In this document: positions 1 to 8,315 of the stretch, piece after piece
Layout of the letters: each line of letters opens with the position of its first letter
Numbering within the stretch: position 1 is the stretch's first letter
Origin: Pseudolabrys sp.
GTDB lineage: Bacteria; Pseudomonadota; Alphaproteobacteria; Rhizobiales; Xanthobacteraceae
Length of the DNA: 56,919 nt
NCBI GenBank assembly: GCA_019635575.1
Contig: JAHBZF010000008.1
Coordinates: forward strand, 1 to 56,919
Direction of reading: 5' to 3'
Position numbers and translations under genes: made by a program
The notes under the pieces: generated by a model
Database searches by the model: none
Seen by the model: only the letters and a program-made list of their open reading frames with translations
Told to the model about the DNA's origin: nothing

Positions 1-705
1 GGCGACCATGATGCAGACGATCAGTACGCCGAGCTCGCGCAGCACCAGCACGCCGACCATGTCGATCACGAAGACCGCGGCACCAAATTTGCGGAACTGG
101 AAGATGCCCTGCTGCGCAACTATGCAGCCGACCAGGAACGTGATCAGCAGCACGATCGGCACCGCACGCCAGCCGACATTTTCCAGATGATGGACCATCG
201 AGGTCAGGCGGAACGTCTGCGGGCGAACGATCACACGACCCATCGCGACCAGCACCGCACCGAGCATCTGCAGGAAGCCGGTCGCATAATGGCTGATCTC
301 GTAGACCGCGCGGCCGATGGCGGCGAAGGCATCGCGCAGCGGTCGCGGTCGTCCGACATCGTCGTCGGTTTCGAGCTTCACCTGATTCATCTCGGCGACA
401 AGGCCGCGGTAGTTCTCAGGCAGACCGGTCACCTCGACGGTGGCGCCTCGCGCTTGCCAGGTCCGCATCAGCCGCTCGATCAGCCACGCACCGAAGGTAT
501 CGAGCTGGCCGATGCGGCTGGTCTCGATTTCGACCCGCGTGACGGTCTTCCGGCGCGGCGGCTGCGACTGCGCGTCGATCTGCGGCTCGAGCGCGCGCGC
601 GTGATCGGCAATCCAGGCGCCGGCCGCGGTCAGCCGCAGCCGGTCGCCATCCATGGCGCCCTGCAGCGTGGCCTGCGCGCTTGCCGAGCCCGTCACCGCG
701 CCCAT
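1..705 (-). CDS. MlaE-family ABC transporter permease with N-terminal STAS-like domain (3' truncated by window)
   Basis: Reading the minus strand from 705 gives an uninterrupted frame to base 1, so the C-terminus lies outside the window (235 residues seen). Residues 1 to about 115 look like the STAS-like N-terminal extension of the larger MlaE/DUF140 permeases. From about residue 150 the frame has the permease start: a GRVIVRPQTFRL-like segment, VHHLENVGWRAVPIVLL, then hydrophobic helices and FQFRKFGAAVFVIDMVG. The family forms the membrane part of an importer that moves phospholipid between outer and inner membranes, with an ATPase (MlaF) and an MCE-domain protein (MlaD); neither partner is visible here. 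An alternative GTG start at 696 has a better spaced purine-rich site (GGAAGA), so the first three codons are uncertain. The family call rests on remembered sequence features. Confidence 0.8.
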   Translation of the reverse strand, partial: MGAVTGSASAQATLQGAMDGDRLRLTAAGAWIADHARALEPQIDAQSQPPRRKTVTRVEIETSRIGQLDTFGAWLIERLMRTWQARGATVEVTGLPENYRGLVAEMNQVKLETDDDVGRPRPLRDAFAAIGRAVYEISHYATGFLQMLGAVLVAMGRVIVRPQTFRLTSMVHHLENVGWRAVPIVLLITFLVGCIVAQQGIFQFRKFGAAVFVIDMVGVLVLRELGVLIVCIMVA

Positions 706-842
706 TCTTCCACCGTCGTTTCCGGACCAAAAATCATCGCTGCAACAATAGCATAGCCGCCATCAGCCCGGCTTATCCGCGATTCTCCCGCAGCGGCGCC
801 ATACTTGACCATCGGCAGCGAACCTGTCGAGGGTTGCGGCCG

Positions 843-1838
843 ATGAATCAGGTTCCCGCCCTCTCCCTCACCGCCGAGATCGAGCACTGGCCGATCGCCG
901 GAACTTTCACCATCAGCCGTGGCGCCAAGACCGAAGCAGCGGTGGTTGTCGCCACCGTCAGCGACGGCAGCGTCACCGGGCACGGCGAATGCGTGCCCTA
1001 TGCGCGCTATGGCGAAAGCGTCGACAGCGTGGCCGGCGCGCTCCGGAACCTCACGCCGCACTTCGCCGCCGGTCTGACCCGCGACGGTTTACAGCAGGTG
1101 CTGCCGCCGGGCGCCGCGCGCAACGCGCTCGACTGTGCACTGTGGGATATCGAAGCCAAACGCCGCGGCCAGCCGGCGCATATTCTTGCCGGCCTGCCGG
1201 CACCCACCGAACGTATCACCTGCTACACGATCTCGCTCGACACGCCGGCGGCGATGCAGGCGGCGGCGGAACGCGTCGCCGCGCGCAAGCTGCTCAAGGT
1301 GAAACTCGGCCGCGACGGCGATCCGGCGCGCATCGCCGCCGTGCGCCGCGGCGCGCCGCATGCGGAGTTGGTGGTCGACGCCAATGAAGGCTGGGACGCC
1401 GAGACGCTCGCCGCCAACATCGCCGCCTGCGCGGACGCCGGCGTGACGCTGATCGAGCAACCACTACCGGCCGATCGCGACGATGCACTGATCGGCTTTC
1501 GCAGCCCGGTGCTGATCTGTGCCGACGAAAGCGCCCATGCCCGCCCCTCGCTCGCGGCACTCAACGGCAAATACGGCGCGGTGAACATCAAGCTCGACAA
1601 AACCGGCGGCCTCACCGAAGCGCTGGCGATGGCTGCCGATGCGCGGCACGCGGGCCTGCGCATCATGGCGGGCTGCATGGTCGGTACGTCGCTGGCGATG
1701 GCGCCGGCAATGCTGATCGCACAGCAAGCCGATGTGGTCGATCTCGACGGGCCGCTGCTGCTGGCGCGCGACCGCGCGCACGGCCTGACTTATCGCGACA
1801 GCACCGTCGGCGTACCCACGCCCGCGCTCTGGGGTTGA
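843..1838 (+). CDS. L-Ala-D/L-Glu (dipeptide) epimerase, enolase superfamily
   Basis: A 331-residue enolase-superfamily protein. The N-terminal capping domain (about 1-115) is followed by a TIM barrel with the expected catalytic and metal ligands: the KxK base in LLKVKLG, Asp in VVDANEGW, Glu in LIEQPLP, Asp in ICADES, and the opposite-face Lys in NIKLDKTGG. This set is typical of the muconate-lactonising subgroup and, with the short barrel, of YcjG/YkfB-type dipeptide epimerases that recycle murein peptides by interconverting L-Ala-D-Glu and L-Ala-L-Glu in the cytoplasm. The open frame extends back to 681, but that stretch is arginine-rich and unlike the family, so ATG 843 is chosen. It stands alone, and a strong hairpin lies just after the stop. 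Substrate could be another dipeptide. Confidence 0.85.
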   Translation: MNQVPALSLTAEIEHWPIAGTFTISRGAKTEAAVVVATVSDGSVTGHGECVPYARYGESVDSVAGALRNLTPHFAAGLTRDGLQQVLPPGAARNALDCALWDIEAKRRGQPAHILAGLPAPTERITCYTISLDTPAAMQAAAERVAARKLLKVKLGRDGDPARIAAVRRGAPHAELVVDANEGWDAETLAANIAACADAGVTLIEQPLPADRDDALIGFRSPVLICADESAHARPSLAALNGKYGAVNIKLDKTGGLTEALAMAADARHAGLRIMAGCMVGTSLAMAPAMLIAQQADVVDLDGPLLLARDRAHGLTYRDSTVGVPTPALWG

Positions 1839-1848
1839 GCGGAAACAG

Positions 1849-1879
1849 AAAGGATGCCGGACATCGTCCGGCATCCTTT
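1849..1879. terminator. Bidirectional hairpin terminator
   Basis: A 13-base perfect stem (AAAGGATGCCGGA / TCCGGCATCCTTT) with a 5-base loop lies between the convergent dipeptide epimerase and the ABC binding-protein gene. A-rich and T-rich flanks on each side allow it to end transcription from both directions. Confidence 0.85.
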
Positions 1880-1905
1880 ATTTCGCAGTTATCGGCTCTG
1901 GACCG

Positions 1906-3126
1906 TTATTTCTGCGCGACCACCGGCATGATGTGGTTACCCTCGAACCGGGTCCAGATGTAATCGTCTCCCGCCAGGGCGTCTGGGCGGTCCTTGGCGA
2001 ACGGCTTGTTGTAGGTCTTGATCAGCCCCTCGACCTTGTCGATGCCGAACATACCGTCACGCACCGCCGGTCCGTCCGTCTTGCCGGCCTTGGCGATCGC
2101 GGCGGCGACAAGCCGCACGCTGTCATAGGCATTGGCGACACCGACCGCCGGAGTGATGTCTTCCGGCCCCTTGATATCCGAATATTTCGCCTTGAGCGCG
2201 GCCAGGACCTTCTGACCAACCGGCGAGAGATTGCCGAAGAAGCTGTAGGTCTGCACGAAGATCACGTTCTTGGCGCTCGGGCCGGCGAGCTCGGTGAAGC
2301 GGCCACCGGCCGGTCCCCAATGCGACACGATCGGGGGCATCCAGCCCATGCGGTCGAGCGACTTCACGACCTGCGAGGACGGTCCGACGTTGCCGACCAG
2401 GAACAATACATCGGCGCCGGCCGACTTCAGACGAGTGAGCTGCGGCACCACGTCGACATCGTTGTCCTGGAATTTCTCGACCCCGGCAGGCGTGATGTTC
2501 GCGGCCTTGAGCGCATCGCGCAGGCCGTGCTCGTTGGATTCACCCCAGGGATTGTTGACGAGGATCAGGCCGGGCTTCTTCGCGCCGTGGTGCTTGATCG
2601 CGTATTGCACGATCGCTTTGTCCACCTCGGAATCCATCGCCGAGACGCGGAAAATGTAATTGTCGGCTGCGCCATTGTGGGTGATCGCGGTACCCGCGGC
2701 CCACGGATCGACGAACGGCACTTTCGCGCTATTCATGAACGGCACGATCGCGAGCGCCACCGGCGTGTCGAGCCCGCCGAGCACGGCCGCCACCTTCTCG
2801 CGCTGGACGAGTTCGCGCGCGGCGATCAGGCCCTTGGCCGGGTTGCTTTCATCGTCGCGGCGCACGAGTTCGAGCGGACGGCCGAGCACGCCACCCTGCT
2901 TGTTGATCTCCTCGATCGCGATGGTCGCGCCGCGCGTGAGCGCTTCGCCCGCGCGAGCGGATTGTCCCGACAGAGCTGTAACCAGACCGATCTTGATTGG
3001 ATCGGCAGCGTAAGCGGCAGTGGACACCAGCAGCAGCGCCGCGCCTGCGGCAAGTCCATGAAAGAATCTGCGACGGTGCGGATGGCAGATCGATGGCATT
3101 TCCATATTGCTCATCATGTCGCTCAT
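1906..3126 (-). CDS. Branched-chain amino acid-type ABC transporter substrate-binding protein
   Basis: A 406-residue periplasmic binding protein of the LivJ/type-I fold (Peripla_BP_6). The signal region has a RRRFFHGLAAGAALLL stretch ending AAYAADP, so export may use Tat. The mature part starts KIGLVTALSGQSARAGE and keeps the family landmarks: GGVLGRPLELVRRDDESNP, a VAAVLGGLDTPVALA ligand loop and a C-terminal YDSVRLVAAAI helix. ATG 3126 is chosen because GAGG lies 5 bases upstream; the longer frame to 3207 has no such site and no hydrophobic segment. The permease and ATPase genes are not adjacent. It is divergent from a cytosine-deaminase-like amidohydrolase, suggesting a linked uptake and catabolism role for an amide or heterocycle (inference). 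The true ligand cannot be read from sequence. Confidence 0.85.
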   Translation of the reverse strand: MSDMMSNMEMPSICHPHRRRFFHGLAAGAALLLVSTAAYAADPIKIGLVTALSGQSARAGEALTRGATIAIEEINKQGGVLGRPLELVRRDDESNPAKGLIAARELVQREKVAAVLGGLDTPVALAIVPFMNSAKVPFVDPWAAGTAITHNGAADNYIFRVSAMDSEVDKAIVQYAIKHHGAKKPGLILVNNPWGESNEHGLRDALKAANITPAGVEKFQDNDVDVVPQLTRLKSAGADVLFLVGNVGPSSQVVKSLDRMGWMPPIVSHWGPAGGRFTELAGPSAKNVIFVQTYSFFGNLSPVGQKVLAALKAKYSDIKGPEDITPAVGVANAYDSVRLVAAAIAKAGKTDGPAVRDGMFGIDKVEGLIKTYNKPFAKDRPDALAGDDYIWTRFEGNHIMPVVAQK

Positions 3127-3222
3127 TGTCCTGTCCTCGTTCCCCAATCTGCCGCTGCGCATCAATCGACAGTGTTGCGCCCGACCGACGCGGCCTGCTG
3201 AACCCACGGCAATCCCGCGAGC

Positions 3223-4482
3223 TTGACCGAGGTAAGAATCTTCTTCAAGATTTGCCGAAGGTCAAGTGAATGTCGACGGAGCGCTCAACTGTCTGGGATC
3301 GATAGCCTATTCCGGAATGCACGGCTCGCTGACGGGCGAACGGTCGATATCGGCGTAAAAGATGGGCGAATTGCCTCTTTGAAAGGCGCTCCCGCGGCCG
3401 CGCAAACCATCGATCTCGGCCGGCGCATGGTTCTTCCGGGACTGGTCGAAGGCCATATCCATCTCGACAAGGGCTTCATCGGCGACACCTGGAAGCCGCA
3501 TCGTCCGTGTACCGCCGGTTTTAGTGTTCGCGAACGCGTCGCGTTCGAGAAGGAAGCACTCGCGAAGGCGAAGCCGGTCCCGGTGCGTGCTGCGGCGATG
3601 ATCGATTTGTGCGTAGCACACGGCACGTCGCATATGCGCAGCCACGTCGATATCGATCCGGACTTCGGTCTCAGCAATCTCGAACATATCGTCGCCATAC
3701 GCGATGCGCATAAGCACAAGGTTTCGATTCAGATCGTTGCGTTCCCGCAAAGCGGCATCGTCACCGCGCCCGGTACGCGCGACCTGCTTGACGCAGCCGT
3801 GCGTAACGGCGCCGATCTCATCGGCGGTCTCGATCCGGCCGGGTTCGATGGCGACATCACCGGGCATCTCGATGCGGTGTTCGATATCGCCGCGCGCCAT
3901 GGCGTCGGCATCGACATTCATCTGCACGACGGCGGTTTGCTGGGCGTATTCGAGATCGAGGAGATCGCGAGGCGCACCAAGGCGCTCGGTCTCGGCGGCA
4001 AGGTGACGATCAGCCATGCTTACGCGCTCGGCGAGGTGCCGCGCGATGTGGTGTTGCGCGTCGCCGGCCATCTTGCCGAGGCCGGCGTCGCGATCCTGAC
4101 CAACGCGCCCGGTCACCACGCCTTCCCGCCGGTGCTGACCCTGCATGACGCCGGCGTCACTGTGTTCGGAGGCAACGACAATATCCGCGATTCCTGGTGG
4201 CCCTACGGCGATGGCGACCTGATCGAACGCGCGATGATCATCGGCAACCGCTCCGGCTTCTTCACCGATGCCGAACTCGCTCTCGCCTTCAATATGGTGA
4301 CGTCGCACGGCGCCAAGGCACTTCGCCTCGACAATTATGGGCTGGTCGAGGGCGGCGCGGCCGACTTCGTGGTGCTGGATGCGGAGCATATCCAGGAACT
4401 TGTGGTGACGCGGCCAAAGGCGCGTGACGTCTACAAGGCCGGCCGTCTGGTGGCTCGCAACGGGCAGATCGTTGCCGCGTAA
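3223..4482 (+). CDS. Amidohydrolase, cytosine deaminase (CodA)-like metal-dependent hydrolase
   Basis: Up to 419 residues. The core is a metal-dependent amidohydrolase barrel: GHIHLDK supplies the first two histidines, RSHVDIDPDFG and IHLHDGG two further conserved sites, SHAYALG the next His, and GGNDNIRDSWWPYGDGD the catalytic Asp region that matches the HDDxxDPWxPLG block of CodA. Such enzymes hydrolytically deaminate or open cyclic amides in the cytoplasm. The start is unclear. TTG 3223 has no ribosome-binding site and adds 22 non-conserved residues. CTG 3289 lies 7 bases after CGGAG and would begin the protein just before DSLFRNARLADG, where homologues usually begin. Divergent from an ABC binding protein, which may import the substrate. 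Confidence 0.8.
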   Translation: MTEVRIFFKICRRSSECRRSAQLSGIDSLFRNARLADGRTVDIGVKDGRIASLKGAPAAAQTIDLGRRMVLPGLVEGHIHLDKGFIGDTWKPHRPCTAGFSVRERVAFEKEALAKAKPVPVRAAAMIDLCVAHGTSHMRSHVDIDPDFGLSNLEHIVAIRDAHKHKVSIQIVAFPQSGIVTAPGTRDLLDAAVRNGADLIGGLDPAGFDGDITGHLDAVFDIAARHGVGIDIHLHDGGLLGVFEIEEIARRTKALGLGGKVTISHAYALGEVPRDVVLRVAGHLAEAGVAILTNAPGHHAFPPVLTLHDAGVTVFGGNDNIRDSWWPYGDGDLIERAMIIGNRSGFFTDAELALAFNMVTSHGAKALRLDNYGLVEGGAADFVVLDAEHIQELVVTRPKARDVYKAGRLVARNGQIVAA

Positions 4483-4724
4483 GGTTCCGTTGCGGGAACC
4501 CGCGTCGACCATCAATCCCGACTGACGACCTCTCACCCCTGCGAATAACTGTGTGTCCGCCCAAACACCGCCGGCACGCAAAAAGCTCAATAACCATCGG
4601 CATTTTAGGTAAAACTTCGCGTTAAGCTTTCGTTAATTACGACTTTTAACCAAACCCGCTTTGCTCCAGAGTGTCCCCACCGAAACGCCGCGGGGGCGGC
4701 GAACGGTACGTCGAGGGGACGGGG

Positions 4725-5255
4725 ATGAAGTGGCTCTATCCGATTGGATTGGCGTTTGCGGCACTTGCCGCATCAGCATCCGCCGCGTCGGCCACCATGC
4801 GCATCGCGGAAGATCGTGGCGGGCAGATTGGCCACTACATGCGAACCTTCGCGCAGGTGCGCTCCACCGGTGAACGCGTCGTCGTCGATGGCAATTGTCT
4901 CTCCGCCTGTACGCTGGTCCTCGGGCTGGTACCGCGCGACAAGATTTGCGCGACGTCGCGCGCGCGGTTCGGCTTCCACGCGGCATGGATGCCGGACGCT
5001 TACGGCCGGCCGATCACCAGCGAGGTCGGCACGCAAGCGCTGTGGGACATGTATCCGCCGCGCGTGCGCTCGTGGATCTCGCGCAACGGCGGCCTGTCAC
5101 GGCAGATGATCTTCCTACAGGGCCGCGCGCTGACCGCAATCATTCCGAATTGCGATGCGCCCTCGCGCAAGGTCGCACACCGCGAGTCATTTCGTGACGC
5201 CGCCATCAAGACGCTGGGCGACGAACGCGCCAGCGCCGCCCGCCGCCGCCATTAA
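4725..5255 (+). CDS. Exported ClpP-like (COG3904-type) hypothetical protein
   Basis: A 176-residue protein. It starts MKWLYPIGLAFAALAAS and carries a signal peptide ending near ASAASA, so it should be exported. After the signal come EDRGGQIGHYMRTFAQVR, then VVVDGNCLSACTLVLGLVP and RARFGFHAAWMPDA. The order of a G-G-x-I strand, an S-A-C-T nucleophile-like loop and a following GFH-A segment resembles ClpP/crotonase-fold proteins common in Bradyrhizobium relatives. Protease activity is not shown. ATG 4725 is chosen over 4671 because GAGGGGACGGGG precedes it and the signal peptide starts there. Its 3' end overlaps the convergent MFS gene by 69 bases. Upstream (4483-4724) is a 242-base gap with an AT-rich part near 4600-4660 where a promoter is likely. 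Confidence 0.65.
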   Translation: MKWLYPIGLAFAALAASASAASATMRIAEDRGGQIGHYMRTFAQVRSTGERVVVDGNCLSACTLVLGLVPRDKICATSRARFGFHAAWMPDAYGRPITSEVGTQALWDMYPPRVRSWISRNGGLSRQMIFLQGRALTAIIPNCDAPSRKVAHRESFRDAAIKTLGDERASAARRRH

Positions 5256-6341
5256 CGCCATCGCCGCATAAGCGCCGGCACCGAACGCGCCATAGAGCGC
5301 ACCTGCCAGACTCATGGCGACGGCGCTGCCGAGACCGAGCGCCATCGACAGATAGCCCTGCGCGCGCGCCGAATAACCCGGCGGCGCAAGCCGCGCGAGA
5401 TAGGTCACAGCGCCAAGATGCGTTGCGCCGAACGACAGCGCGTGCAGCAGTTGCAACGCCGGCAGCAGTAGCGCCGGAGGCTCGAGCGCCATCAGGCTCC
5501 AGCGCAGGACGCCGCCAGCCGCGCCGATCATCATCAGTCGCGGCGCCGTCAGCCAGTCCGGAAACCGGCCCTGCAATGCGAACAGCAGGATTTCCGCAAT
5601 GACGCCGAGCGCCCATAGCGCCGCAACGGTGCTGCCCTCGAACCCCGCGTTGCGCCAGGCCACCGCGGAGAAGCCATAGTAAAGCGAATGGCTGCCCTGG
5701 ATCAGCGCCGCCGTGACAAGCACCGCGATGAACAGCGGCTGCCGCCAGAACCGCGTCGGCCGCAGCGCCCCGGGATCGACACCGCCCGCGCCCGGCACCG
5801 GCCGCAACAGCGCCGCCGTGAGCGCGCCGAGCCCCATGCCGGCGACGATCAGCCAGATCAGCCCGTCCGCAGGCATGATGTCGATGGCGACGCCGGCCGC
5901 AAACATCCCGGCGAGAAAAGCAAGCGACCCCCATAACCGCACCGGCCCATAGGGTCGGCCATACGCCGCGAGCCCCTTGAGCGCATAGGCGTCGGTGAGC
6001 GACATCACCGGGGCATAGGCGGCGGCCGCCACCGCGCAGGCAAGGATCAGCAGCGTCGCCTTATCCACGAGACCGGCGCAGGCATAGCCGATCGCGGCCA
6101 GCCCAAGGGACACGGCGAGCGTGCGGCGCGCGGCATCGCGGCGGTCGACATAGCGCGAGGCCAGTGGAATGGCGACGATGCGCACCACCATCGGGATCGA
6201 CAAAACCAGGCCGATCACCGCCGCATCGAGGCCGCGACCGTTCAGCCAGAGCGGAAAGAACGGAAGCTGGACCCCGAAGGCGAGAAACAGCGCCGTATAG
6301 AACGCCGCCAGCCGGACCGCGAAAGCCTGCCCAGACCCCAT
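5187..6341 (-). CDS. MFS transporter, HcaT/MFS_1-like family
   Basis: A 384-residue integral membrane protein with about 12 hydrophobic segments. The opening (FYTALFLAFGVQLPFFPLWLNGRG) and the first-half loop (ASRYVDRRDAARR) match the PF12832 group that includes the 3-phenylpropionate permease HcaT and nucleoside-type carriers. Substrate is unknown. ATG 6341 is used; in-frame TTG codons at 6359 and 6347 are possible but poorly supported. The gene is convergent with the ClpP-like gene, overlapping it by 69 bases at the 3' ends, and divergent from the hypothetical gene at 6425, leaving only 83 bases for both 5' regions. Confidence 0.8.
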   Translation of the reverse strand: MGSGQAFAVRLAAFYTALFLAFGVQLPFFPLWLNGRGLDAAVIGLVLSIPMVVRIVAIPLASRYVDRRDAARRTLAVSLGLAAIGYACAGLVDKATLLILACAVAAAAYAPVMSLTDAYALKGLAAYGRPYGPVRLWGSLAFLAGMFAAGVAIDIMPADGLIWLIVAGMGLGALTAALLRPVPGAGGVDPGALRPTRFWRQPLFIAVLVTAALIQGSHSLYYGFSAVAWRNAGFEGSTVAALWALGVIAEILLFALQGRFPDWLTAPRLMMIGAAGGVLRWSLMALEPPALLLPALQLLHALSFGATHLGAVTYLARLAPPGYSARAQGYLSMALGLGSAVAMSLAGALYGAFGAGAYAAMALMAAAGGAGAFVAQRLDGGVTK

Positions 6342-6424
6342 CCCCAAGCTCGTCCTCAAGGCTCTGCCGCCGTCTTTCCGAATCAGCCGGCGTGATTCAT
6401 AAGCGGTTCCGGGGTTTATCGCAC

Positions 6425-7213
6425 ATGGCGCATCCAGCGCACGCCGCGCAAAACGGGTCCACCGCGGACAGACGAGACATGTCCGCCGTGCGCTCCCTTT
6501 CCGCGCCGCAGGCGGATGTACCTACCGCGGATGCGGACTACGACGCGATCCTGGCGACGCTGACGGCCACCGCGCGCGGCCGCGCCTTCCTCGCCGAACA
6601 CGGCCGACGCACGCGCGGCGCCGACACCGCAACGGTGCTTGCCGCGATCGACCACATCGGCGCAGCTCTGCGCGGCGAAGCCGTGCCGGCTGACGCGCCG
6701 GAATATCTGCAGCTCGGCCTGATGGCGATGGCAGGACTGATCGCGGCGGTCGAGAATGACATCTCGGCGCTCGCCACAGGGCATGAGACACCGGACAGCG
6801 CGCGGCCGCGCGTGCAGCGGCTGGTCGGCACGCTGCGCGATCTCGGTGACTGCATCCAGGTGATGCTGGATAGCTGGCAGACGAAATCCGAACCGCAAAC
6901 CCCGGCACCCGCACCTGCTGCTCCGCCGGCGCTGGCGCTCGTTGAAAGCCCGCCTCCGCCCGAGGCTGCGCTCACCACATCGCCCGCCGACGAATTCGCC
7001 GCCGACATGGCGGTCATGACGGCGCTGGCGACAGCGGCATTCGACACCGACGCCACGCCGGTGGAACTGGCCGATACCGGCGCGGATACAACGACCGACA
7101 CGCCGAACGCGACGGAGACCGCTCCGCGACCAGCGCAAACAATATCGCGGGAAGAGGCGTTCACCGCGCTGCGCTCGCTCAGCGACGCGGAATTGATCGC
7201 ACTGTTTACGTGA
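6425..7213 (+). CDS. Conserved hypothetical protein: helical N-terminal domain, low-complexity linker, C-terminal helix
   Basis: A 262-residue soluble protein without signal or membrane segment. Residues about 35-75 (DADYDAILATLTATARGRA, FLAEHGRRTRGADT, VLAAIDHIGAAL) recall a widespread alphaproteobacterial segment with an ARGRxFLxEhxRRxRxADT core. Residues 95-155 are helical. Residues 160-235 are a Pro/Ala/Thr/Asp-rich, acidic and probably disordered linker. The last 22 residues form a short amphipathic helix (EEAFTALRSLSDAELIALF). This layout would suit a scaffold or a regulator with a C-terminal docking peptide; no catalytic motif is seen. ATG 6425 is chosen because upstream residues are arginine-rich frame extension; ATG 6479 is an alternative. 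Confidence 0.6.
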   Translation: MAHPAHAAQNGSTADRRDMSAVRSLSAPQADVPTADADYDAILATLTATARGRAFLAEHGRRTRGADTATVLAAIDHIGAALRGEAVPADAPEYLQLGLMAMAGLIAAVENDISALATGHETPDSARPRVQRLVGTLRDLGDCIQVMLDSWQTKSEPQTPAPAPAAPPALALVESPPPPEAALTTSPADEFAADMAVMTALATAAFDTDATPVELADTGADTTTDTPNATETAPRPAQTISREEAFTALRSLSDAELIALFT

Positions 7214-7234
7214 AACAATCGCGCCGGGCGGCTT

Positions 7235-8239
7235 TCACGCCGCGATCAGGCGGTTGAACAGGTCCGCGTCGACATTGCCGCCCGAGAGCACGACCACCAC
7301 CGTCTTGCCGCGCACGTCGAGTTTGCCACCGAGCAGCGCCGCGAGGCCGATGGCCCCGCCCGGCTCGACCACCAGTTTCAACTCCCGAAACGCGAACGCC
7401 ACCGCCCGCCCCGCTTCCGCGTCGCTGGCGGCAACGCCCTCGCCGATCAGCGTGCGGTTGATCTCGAACGTCAGTTCGCCCGGCGTGTTGGACATCAGCG
7501 CGTCGCAGATCGAGCCGGACAGACGCTCGTTGTGCTCGCGCCGTCCGCTGCGGAACGAGCGCGCGGTATCGTCGAAGCCTTCCGGCTCGGCGGTATAGAC
7601 CTTCGCGGTCGGAATGCGCGCCTTGAGCGCCAACGTCGTGCCGGCGGCGAGCCCGCCGCCCGACGCTCCGATAATGACCACATCGGGCACGATACCCATG
7701 CGGCCGAGATCCTCGGCGATCTCGCGACCGATAGTGCCCTGCCCGGCGATGATCAGCGGATCGTCGTAAGGCGGCACCAGGGTCGCGCCGCGCTCGCCGG
7801 CGATGCGGCGCGCGATCGCGGCGCGGTCCTCGCGCTCGCGGTCGTACAGCACGACTTCCGCGCCGAGCGCGGCGGTGCGCTCGCGCTTCGCCTTCGGCGC
7901 GTCAGCCGGCATCACGATCACCGCCGGCATGCCGCGCAACTGCGCCGCCGCGGCGACGCCCTGCGCGTGATTGCCGGACGAAAACGCAACCACGCCGCCG
8001 GCGGTCCGATCGGCCGGGATCGAGGAAATCTTGTTATAGGCGCCGCGGAACTTGAACGAGCCGGTGCGCTGCAACGTCTCGGCCTTGAGAAAGACCCGCG
8101 CGCCGGTCAGCGCATCGAGCACCGGCGACGAAACGAGCGGCGTGCGCAACGCGACACCGGCGAGCCGCTCGGCCGCCGCATCGACATCGGCGGCAGTCGG
8201 CAGCACTGTGGAATCGCCAAGTCTGGATGATCCGGTCAT
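7235..8239 (-). CDS. PLP-dependent threonine/serine dehydratase (no ACT domain)
   Basis: A 334-residue fold-type II PLP enzyme. The cofactor Lys lies in TGSFKFRGAYNK, the substrate loop is SSGNHAQGVA, and the phosphate-binding glycine loop is GASGGGLAAG. A late VVLSGGNVD segment completes the TrpB-like fold. The chain stops right after the catalytic domain, with no regulatory ACT domain, so it resembles the catabolic threonine ammonia-lyases and serine racemase/dehydratase group rather than allosteric IlvA. Expected reaction: L-threonine to 2-oxobutanoate plus ammonia, or serine to pyruvate. ATG 8239 is chosen; the upstream frame to 8296 is tryptophan/arginine-rich and not conserved. It follows the phosphoesterase-like gene region on the same strand with a 76-base gap. 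Confidence 0.85.
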   Translation of the reverse strand: MTGSSRLGDSTVLPTAADVDAAAERLAGVALRTPLVSSPVLDALTGARVFLKAETLQRTGSFKFRGAYNKISSIPADRTAGGVVAFSSGNHAQGVAAAAQLRGMPAVIVMPADAPKAKRERTAALGAEVVLYDREREDRAAIARRIAGERGATLVPPYDDPLIIAGQGTIGREIAEDLGRMGIVPDVVIIGASGGGLAAGTTLALKARIPTAKVYTAEPEGFDDTARSFRSGRREHNERLSGSICDALMSNTPGELTFEINRTLIGEGVAASDAEAGRAVAFAFRELKLVVEPGGAIGLAALLGGKLDVRGKTVVVVLSGGNVDADLFNRLIAA

Positions 8240-8315
8240 GGCGCGACGGTAGCGCCGGCAAGAGAGCCAAGGCAAGTAGAGCCAAGGCGAATCCATGCGA
8301 GACTGGATGGCAGCG

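Noticed and set aside
187..756. 189-codon plus-strand open frame
   Set aside because: Antisense to the MlaE-type permease, which is open to the window edge and shows family motifs.
1933..3201. 422-codon plus-strand open frame
   Set aside because: Antisense to the ABC substrate-binding protein, which has a signal peptide and family motifs.
3307..4590. 427-codon minus-strand open frame
   Set aside because: Antisense to the amidohydrolase with all metal ligands present.
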